Origin: Candidatus Pyrohabitans jungbluthii
GTDB taxonomy: Archaea; Hydrothermarchaeota; Hydrothermarchaeia; Hydrothermarchaeales; BMS3B
Assembly: GCA_002010065.2 (NCBI GenBank)
Contig: MTMD02000011.1
Location: 1-64,000 of the forward strand
Reading direction: 5' to 3'
Length of the DNA: 64,000 nt
Of the stretch, positions 59,100-64,000 are shown piece by piece (the stretch's first letter is position 1; every line of letters begins with the position of its first letter). The position numbers and the translations under genes are program-made. The notes under the pieces were generated by a model, which did no database searches, was not told the origin of the DNA, and saw only the letters and a program-made list of their open reading frames with translations.

Positions 59100-59227
59100 G
59101 GTTTAGTTTTAATCTATTAAAGAGATGCTTTTTCGGATAATTTCACTTTAGAGACTCTAGGTCTCCAATGTCGTAACGGAGGGAGATGTTCTACAGCTTT
59201 AGCTGGTTACTATCTTCGTATAATACA

Positions 59228-60343
59228 TTACACCCTCAAATTCTCCTTATACTCAAGCAGCTTCTCCCCAAATATCAGCGTTACAATTGCCGTAAGGGCA
59301 AGGAGCGCAAAACCCGGGAGCACCTCCCTTAAGGGAACCGCTGGATTCGAGGCGAGCTTTGCAATAAGGTTTACTGGTGAAATTTCGTAAAGCGTATTTT
59401 TAAGGGAAACGGGGGCGAAAAAAGCGAGGGAGGCGACTATCAGCAACACCGTAACCCCGACGTTGGCATCCTTTATGCTGTCTGAGAGCGCGGAGAGAGC
59501 AACACCCAAGGCAATAAAGAGGATGTCAAGGAGGGCGAGCAGGAGTAAGAGCAGGGGGAGGTTGTACACGGGAATCCCTCTGAAAATAAGTAGCAGCGCC
59601 CAGAGCAGAGCCTGCACAAGGGCGATGCCAGCGATGGGCAGGGCTTTGCCCAGGATTATCTCGCGATAGCTCAGGGGCGCAACCACCAGCAGCTCGTAGG
59701 TTCTGCGCTCCTTCTCGCCCACAATCGCGTCGGTGGTCATGTTGGTTGCGAGAAAGGTGGGGAGAAGGAGAATAAAGGGCACAAGCAAGCCGTACATGAG
59801 TTCAACAAATTCCGCTGGTCTCTGAGATGGGCTGCCTACAATCTCAAGCTTAATTGGGTTAAGAATCGCCTCCGGAGAGCCCGCAAGCTTTGCCGCAGTC
59901 TCCCGCCTGAGGTTCTCCTCTAGCTTAACAATCGCCCTCGTTACAATTGCGTCTGCATAGCCAGATAATACGTTGGTGTTGTCTATGTAGAGCGTCAGCT
60001 CAGCTTTGCCCTGAGCTATTGCCGCGCTCAGATTCGCTGGTGCTACAAGCACAGCCACAAGGCGCTTTGTCTTCAACGCGCGCCAGTAATCTTCGTCCTC
60101 GCTGAGGCTCACAATTCTGAGGTTTTCAAGCTCCAGAAGCGACGCATCGCCCGCTATACCGAGGCTCACCTGCTGGGGTGGCACATACCTTTGCATCACC
60201 TCTGGGTTTGCGATTGATGTGTAGAGCAGAGCCACGAAGGTTACGCTCACAACAATAAAAAGCTGCACCACGAAGGCGAGGAGGTAGAGCCTCTCATTGA
60301 GAATGTCCTCAAGCTCCTTTCTTGCTAGGGCGAGGAGCCTCAC
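59228..60343 (-). CDS. ABC-2 type exporter permease
   Basis: A 371-residue permease: an N-terminal helix (about 20-44), a long extracytoplasmic domain (to about 170), then five or six helices. The conserved cytoplasmic GEKERRTYELLVVAPLSYREIILGKAL (read in parts) is characteristic of ABC-2/NatB permeases. Its start overlaps the stop of the fused permease, and with it and the ATPase gene it forms one exporter. Substrate unknown. Confidence 0.85.
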   Translation of the reverse strand: MRLLALARKELEDILNERLYLLAFVVQLFIVVSVTFVALLYTSIANPEVMQRYVPPQQVSLGIAGDASLLELENLRIVSLSEDEDYWRALKTKRLVAVLVAPANLSAAIAQGKAELTLYIDNTNVLSGYADAIVTRAIVKLEENLRRETAAKLAGSPEAILNPIKLEIVGSPSQRPAEFVELMYGLLVPFILLLPTFLATNMTTDAIVGEKERRTYELLVVAPLSYREIILGKALPIAGIALVQALLWALLLIFRGIPVYNLPLLLLLLALLDILFIALGVALSALSDSIKDANVGVTVLLIVASLAFFAPVSLKNTLYEISPVNLIAKLASNPAVPLREVLPGFALLALTAIVTLIFGEKLLEYKENLRV

Positions 60344-62034
60344 AGCACCACCCCCGCAATTGCGATGTTGAAGAGGGCGTGAGCTGCTACAGCGAGGGTA
60401 AACAACGCAATGCCTACCCTTCCTCTGTGGTAGAGCCCCACGCCGGCTATAGAGCTTGCTGCGAGGTGCATTACAAGCGTTGTGGCAACCCTCTGGTAGA
60501 GCAGCGATGTGAAGGGTATTCTGAAGAGCATGCTGGCGAGCACGCCAGCTAGTAAAGTTTCCACGAGGAAGAATCCAGCTCCCGCTGTAGCTGCAATCAG
60601 CGCGATGCTCCTTATATTAACCCATTCCCGCTTTCTCCTGAGAATTAAAAATATAGGGAGCAGTTTTAGGCTCTCCTCGACTGCGGTGGAGATGAAAATC
60701 AGAAGATAGAGGCTTGGCAGAGAGTATCCAAGCAGCCAGATTAAACCCACTGCCACAGCCACTTCTATTGCCGCGGATGCCAAAAATACAGCCGGAGACA
60801 GGAGCAACGCAGTAGCTATGCCAGCTATGCGCGGGTGTTTATAGGCAAGCATCGCCTCTATGGCGTCTTCGAGGAGTTTTATCACGCTCGGTCTGGGTCC
60901 GAATATTACATCGTCACGATAGCTCAGTCTGGCGGCTACGCCAACGACGCTCAGAGCCGCTACGCTAAGCACACTGAGCAAAAGGGCAAAGGCACTGTTT
61001 GAGAATGTCTCACCCGAAACGGCCCGCGAGAGCAGGTTGAAGGGCACATAGGAGAAAAACTCCCTCGGGGAGAAGAACTCTATGGTAAGCGCATATATTA
61101 AGGCTACAAAGAGAGGAACGTAGAAAACCATTAGAGCTATGTTTGCCTCCTTGAGGTTTCGTGAGTATAAAGCGAGGGCGGTGGCGATGGCGATTACAAG
61201 AGCGTTAAGCGCGGCGAGCAGCAGAAAGGCTTCCACAGGCTTTGCAATAGGGATACCGATTGCTATAATGCCGACTATCCACACAGCACATTCTGCGGTG
61301 ACAAAGCTCCAGAGGGAGAGAAACTTCCCAGCGATAATCTCGTACCTGTGGAAGGGCGCTGCAATGAGCGCTTCTATTGTCTTGCGATCCTTCTCACCCA
61401 CTATCGCATCTATAACCAGCCCGCCGGACATGAAGAGGGGGAAGAAGAGCACTAAGGGCACGAGGTAGGCGAGGAAGAAGCTGGAAAACTGCTCACCTCC
61501 ACGCTGCACCACCACTGGCTTGAGAAACTCCCTTTTGAGAGTAACTAAATTTCCCAAGTTTGCTCTCAACCTCTCCTGCCTCTCTCTTGAAAGTTCTGCG
61601 CTTGCCGCCTCAACACTCTCCCTCACCGCATCAAGAGCACTGGAGCTTTTCACTCTATCTGAGAGGAAGAGCCAGACCTCTTGCGCTGAGAGTTCGCTCT
61701 CCCTGTAATTTCGCGGAATTAGAAGGTAACCTGCAATTAACCCCTTGCTCAGCTCTTCATCAGGTGGCTTAGCGTATCGGTAAAGCTTCAGCCTCTCATT
61801 CCTCTCCAGAGATGCGAGAAGCACCTCGCAGTCGTCGCTCTCCACCACCACGCCAAGGGGAATAAACTCGCGCAGGGATGGTGTGGGAAGGGCGAGGTTA
61901 CCCTCGGCGAAGAGATTTCCAAAGGCGGGAAGCAGCGCGAGAAGAAGCAGCGTCTGAGCAATGAAGGCGATCATAAATTTTCTGTTGCTCAGTATCTCCC
62001 ACAGCTCCCGTTTTGCGATTGCGAGGACTCTCAA
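60340..62034 (-). CDS. ABC-2 permease fused to a PrsW-like intramembrane protease
   Basis: A 564-residue protein. Residues 1 to about 380 are a NatB-type permease with the GEKDRKTIEALIAAPFHRYEIIAGKFL motif (read in parts). The C-terminal 180 residues hold helices carrying STAVEESLKLLPIF, GAGFFLVETLL, VMHLAASSIAG and AHALFNI. The EE..K, E, H and H..N set is that of PrsW-type glutamic intramembrane proteases. The fusion suggests export linked to membrane cleavage. It overlaps both neighbours by a few bases. Confidence 0.8.
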   Translation of the reverse strand: MRVLAIAKRELWEILSNRKFMIAFIAQTLLLLALLPAFGNLFAEGNLALPTPSLREFIPLGVVVESDDCEVLLASLERNERLKLYRYAKPPDEELSKGLIAGYLLIPRNYRESELSAQEVWLFLSDRVKSSSALDAVRESVEAASAELSRERQERLRANLGNLVTLKREFLKPVVVQRGGEQFSSFFLAYLVPLVLFFPLFMSGGLVIDAIVGEKDRKTIEALIAAPFHRYEIIAGKFLSLWSFVTAECAVWIVGIIAIGIPIAKPVEAFLLLAALNALVIAIATALALYSRNLKEANIALMVFYVPLFVALIYALTIEFFSPREFFSYVPFNLLSRAVSGETFSNSAFALLLSVLSVAALSVVGVAARLSYRDDVIFGPRPSVIKLLEDAIEAMLAYKHPRIAGIATALLLSPAVFLASAAIEVAVAVGLIWLLGYSLPSLYLLIFISTAVEESLKLLPIFLILRRKREWVNIRSIALIAATAGAGFFLVETLLAGVLASMLFRIPFTSLLYQRVATTLVMHLAASSIAGVGLYHRGRVGIALFTLAVAAHALFNIAIAGVVL

Positions 62035-62786
62035 CTCACAACCCCTCTTGTATACTTCAGGAAGACATCCTCAAGGGTTGGAGACTCATATCCCTCTTTT
62101 TTGAGTTCTGCCTTAAGCTTCTCAGGCTCACCCAAAGCTACAAGCTCGCCCCGCTGGAGTATCCCCAGCCTGTTGCACAGCTGCTCCGCCTCGGGCATGT
62201 AGTGGGTGCACAGCAACACAGTCTTCCTCCCGCGCAGGGAGGCGATGAACTCCCGTATCTCCCTCGCGGTTAGAGGGTCAAGCCCCATGGTGGGCTCGTC
62301 CAGAATAAGTATCTCCGGGTCGTGGAGAAGGGCGCGCGCTATTGCGATGCGCTGCCTCATACCCTTAGAAAAGGTGGCTATCCTCACGTCGGCTTTGTCC
62401 TGCATACCCACCATGGCGAGGAGCTCCTCTATCCTTGCCTCTGCATCCTCAACGCCGTAAAGCGAGGCAAAGAAGCGCAAAAGCTGCTTTGGGGTCATGC
62501 GTTCATAGAGGTTTGGCTCTTCTGGTAAGTAGCCGATGAGGCGCTTCACTTCAAGACTACGCTTTCCAACCTCCATGCCCGCGACGAGCACCCTTCCTGA
62601 GCTTGGTCTGAGGGCTCCGCATAGAATGCGAATCGCAGTGGTCTTGCCGGCACCGTTCGGTCCAACCAAACCAAAAATCTCCCCCTTCGCGATACTCAGT
62701 GTGAGCTCTCTAAGTGCCGTTAGGCTGCCAAACCTCTTTGTCACGCGCTCAAACTCGATCATCGCCTTTTTTTTCAAAGCTAACAA
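62031..62786 (-). CDS. ABC exporter ATPase subunit
   Basis: A 251-residue ABC ATPase: Walker A GPNGAGKTT, signature FSKGMRQRIAIARALL (with F before SKG), Walker B EILILDEPTMGLDP and the H-loop in LLCTHYMPEAEQL. GGAGG at the ligase end fits the TTG start given; an ATG at 62762 giving MIEFERVTKRFG is the alternative and matches usual family N-termini. It energises the two permeases downstream. Confidence 0.92.
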   Translation of the reverse strand: MLALKKKAMIEFERVTKRFGSLTALRELTLSIAKGEIFGLVGPNGAGKTTAIRILCGALRPSSGRVLVAGMEVGKRSLEVKRLIGYLPEEPNLYERMTPKQLLRFFASLYGVEDAEARIEELLAMVGMQDKADVRIATFSKGMRQRIAIARALLHDPEILILDEPTMGLDPLTAREIREFIASLRGRKTVLLCTHYMPEAEQLCNRLGILQRGELVALGEPEKLKAELKKEGYESPTLEDVFLKYTRGVVS

Positions 62787-64000
62787 CTATAACCTCCCCT
62801 TTCTTCTAAGCTGCCTTTCGTATATTTCTCTCAGAGTGCTCAGGGTATCAACCTCCTCCACACCCTTATCGCGGCGAAGGCGCTTAACGCGGGCAAATCG
62901 CAGCGCGAAGCCACTCTCATAGCGCGGAGAGCGCTGCACCTCATCGAAGGCTACCTCTACCACAAGCGTGGGGGTAACCCTAACCACGTTGCCCTCCTGG
63001 GCAATCTTATGCTTGAGAAGCTCTCGGGTTATCTCCTCCAGCATGGCTTCGCTCAAACCTTTAAAGGTCTTCCCAACCATCACAAAGCGCTCAGTAGCGT
63101 CGTCGCGTACCGCTAAATGAAGGTTGCTAAGCCAACCTCGCCGCTTACCGTGCCCCCACTCCGCGGCGATAACAGCGAGATCAAGGGTTACGAAGGGCTT
63201 TACCTTGAGCCACGCGCGGCTGCGCTTCCCTGGCTCATACTCTGCATCCAGCTTCTTCACCACGACGCCTTCATGACCCTCACTAAGGGCCTCTTCGTAG
63301 AATCGCTTGGCTTCAGCTACATCGTCGCTCACCACTTGCCTTGAGGCGAGAATTTCTCTACTGGCTATTTCCTCCAGCTTCGCCCACCTCTCCTTGTAAG
63401 CAATGTTGAGCAGGTCTGTGCCATTGATGTGCAGGATGTCAAAAAGGAAGAGCCTGAGCGCTGGCTTGACTTCTTTATCCATGGCAAAGGCACGCATGAT
63501 GTCCTGAAAGGGTAGAGGTTTTCCATCTCTATCAAGCGCTATAACCTCGCCCTCCACCACAAGCTGCTCCGCTTCAAGCTGCGCTATGGTGCTCCTAACC
63601 TCCTCCAGGCTTAGCTCGCGCAGCCTTCGCGAGAATATTTTCACCTTATTGCGACGCTTGTGAATCTGCACCCTCGCTCCGTCGTATTTATACTCCAGTG
63701 CCACCTCGCCTTGTAAGGCTTCTTCGATGCTTGCCGCAGACTCCGCGAGCATGGGCTTAATTGGAGTAAAAAGCCTTATCTTTGCCTCGGGCAGCCTGCC
63801 TTTGCGAGCAAGCATGTCTGCAACTTCGCTCAGGTCGCTGAGCAGCGCATGGGCGAGGCGCACATTCTCCGGCTTTGCTCTGAATGCCCTCGCTATAGCT
63901 TCCACCATTAAACCCTCGTTTACGCCAGTTCGCATCTCCCCGAGAATGCTCCTCGCAAGGTATCTCACCTCCCTATCGCTAGCTCTTGAAAAGAGCCCCA
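62787..64000 (-). CDS. lig: ATP-dependent DNA ligase (N-terminal part outside window)
   Basis: A replicative/repair ligase, of which about 404 C-terminal residues are visible; archaeal ligases are about 560, so the frame runs off the window end (the GTG at 63968 is internal). The adenylation lysine motif is EYKYDGARVQIHK, followed by EGEVIALDRDGKPLPFQ, EGVVVKKLDAEYEPGKRS and the OB-fold with WLKVKP. It lies upstream of the ABC exporter with no gap. Confidence 0.94.
   Translation of the reverse strand, partial: GLFSRASDREVRYLARSILGEMRTGVNEGLMVEAIARAFRAKPENVRLAHALLSDLSEVADMLARKGRLPEAKIRLFTPIKPMLAESAASIEEALQGEVALEYKYDGARVQIHKRRNKVKIFSRRLRELSLEEVRSTIAQLEAEQLVVEGEVIALDRDGKPLPFQDIMRAFAMDKEVKPALRLFLFDILHINGTDLLNIAYKERWAKLEEIASREILASRQVVSDDVAEAKRFYEEALSEGHEGVVVKKLDAEYEPGKRSRAWLKVKPFVTLDLAVIAAEWGHGKRRGWLSNLHLAVRDDATERFVMVGKTFKGLSEAMLEEITRELLKHKIAQEGNVVRVTPTLVVEVAFDEVQRSPRYESGFALRFARVKRLRRDKGVEEVDTLSTLREIYERQLRRKGRL

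Noticed and set aside
59072-59227. Small RNA gene between the cytochrome and ABC genes
   Set aside because: I see only a T-rich terminator and no stable structure or promoter.
62787-63968. Complete short DNA ligase starting at GTG 63968
   Set aside because: The frame is open to the window end, and family length is about 560 residues, so it is a 5'-truncated gene at the edge.

Overview
The window is archaeal and looks like one contiguous chromosome segment. It opens with a long S10/spc-type ribosomal protein operon in euryarchaeal order, including archaeal-only proteins (eS4, eL32, eL19, eL34, eL14, RNase P protein Rpp29, Cbf5). Promoters are TATA-type, and Shine-Dalgarno sites of the GGAGGTGAT kind precede most operon genes. 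Ftr, two Mer-like F420-dependent proteins, a futalosine-type menaquinone protein (COG2107), DsrM/DsrK-like subunits, DsrE/F/H-like proteins and a five-heme c-type lipoprotein point to an anaerobe. It would have tetrahydromethanopterin C1 chemistry, a quinone pool and dissimilatory sulfur metabolism, broadly like Archaeoglobi or Hydrothermarchaeota. That placement is inference; there is no rRNA in the window.

Layout. 1-705: a membrane-protein tail and a polyprenol-kinase-like enzyme. 892-16837: ribosomal proteins with SecY, adenylate kinase, an EMC3/YidC-like insertase, cytidylate kinase and Cbf5. 16911-16993: tRNA-Ser. 17123-21696 (minus): a five-gene operon mixing gluconeogenesis (GAPDH, FBP aldolase/phosphatase, TIM) with pyrimidine synthesis (PyrD, PyrK). 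21757-21945 and 48155-48300: two intergenic clusters of related palindromic repeats in opposite orientation. 22235-25411 (minus): COG2107, two Mer-like proteins and an HTH-ACT regulator. 25496-26779: an AT-rich patch ending at tRNA-Arg. 26857-30881: Ftr, small membrane proteins, TiaS and a regulator. 30853-34298 (minus): a lipoate-assembly cluster (two radical SAM proteins, a lipoate ligase, a GcvH/LbpA-like carrier). 34330-35705: a DUF92 protein and eS1.

35909-41860 is a signalling island. It holds a globin-coupled sensor, a GAF-PAS-PAS histidine kinase, a response regulator and a secretion-type ATPase, bracketed by two paralogous two-TM/coiled-coil membrane proteins in inverted orientation. 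42006-45619: a PRC-barrel protein and GatCAB. 45616-45916: decayed gene fragments, one from an MNT-type antitoxin. 45917-53666: ThiC, a dehydrogenase, an EF-Tu-like pseudo-GTPase, a KaiC-like ATPase, an ACT protein, a UPF0182 membrane protein and a membrane-anchored Hsp20-like protein. 53689-59071: divergent DsrE/F/H-like sulfur-relay genes followed by an electron-transfer operon with a DsrM-like cytochrome b, a DsrK carrying a C-terminal C2H2-type finger, a monothiol thioredoxin-like protein and a five-heme lipoprotein. 59228-64000 (minus): an ABC exporter, one permease of which is fused to a PrsW-like intramembrane protease, and a DNA ligase cut by the window edge.

The strongest candidates for something new are the sulfur-relay/DsrMK region with its zinc-finger DsrK, the paralog-bracketed sensory island, the LipS-type lipoate cluster, and the palindromic repeat family. 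All function calls come from reading the protein sequences; no database search was run.
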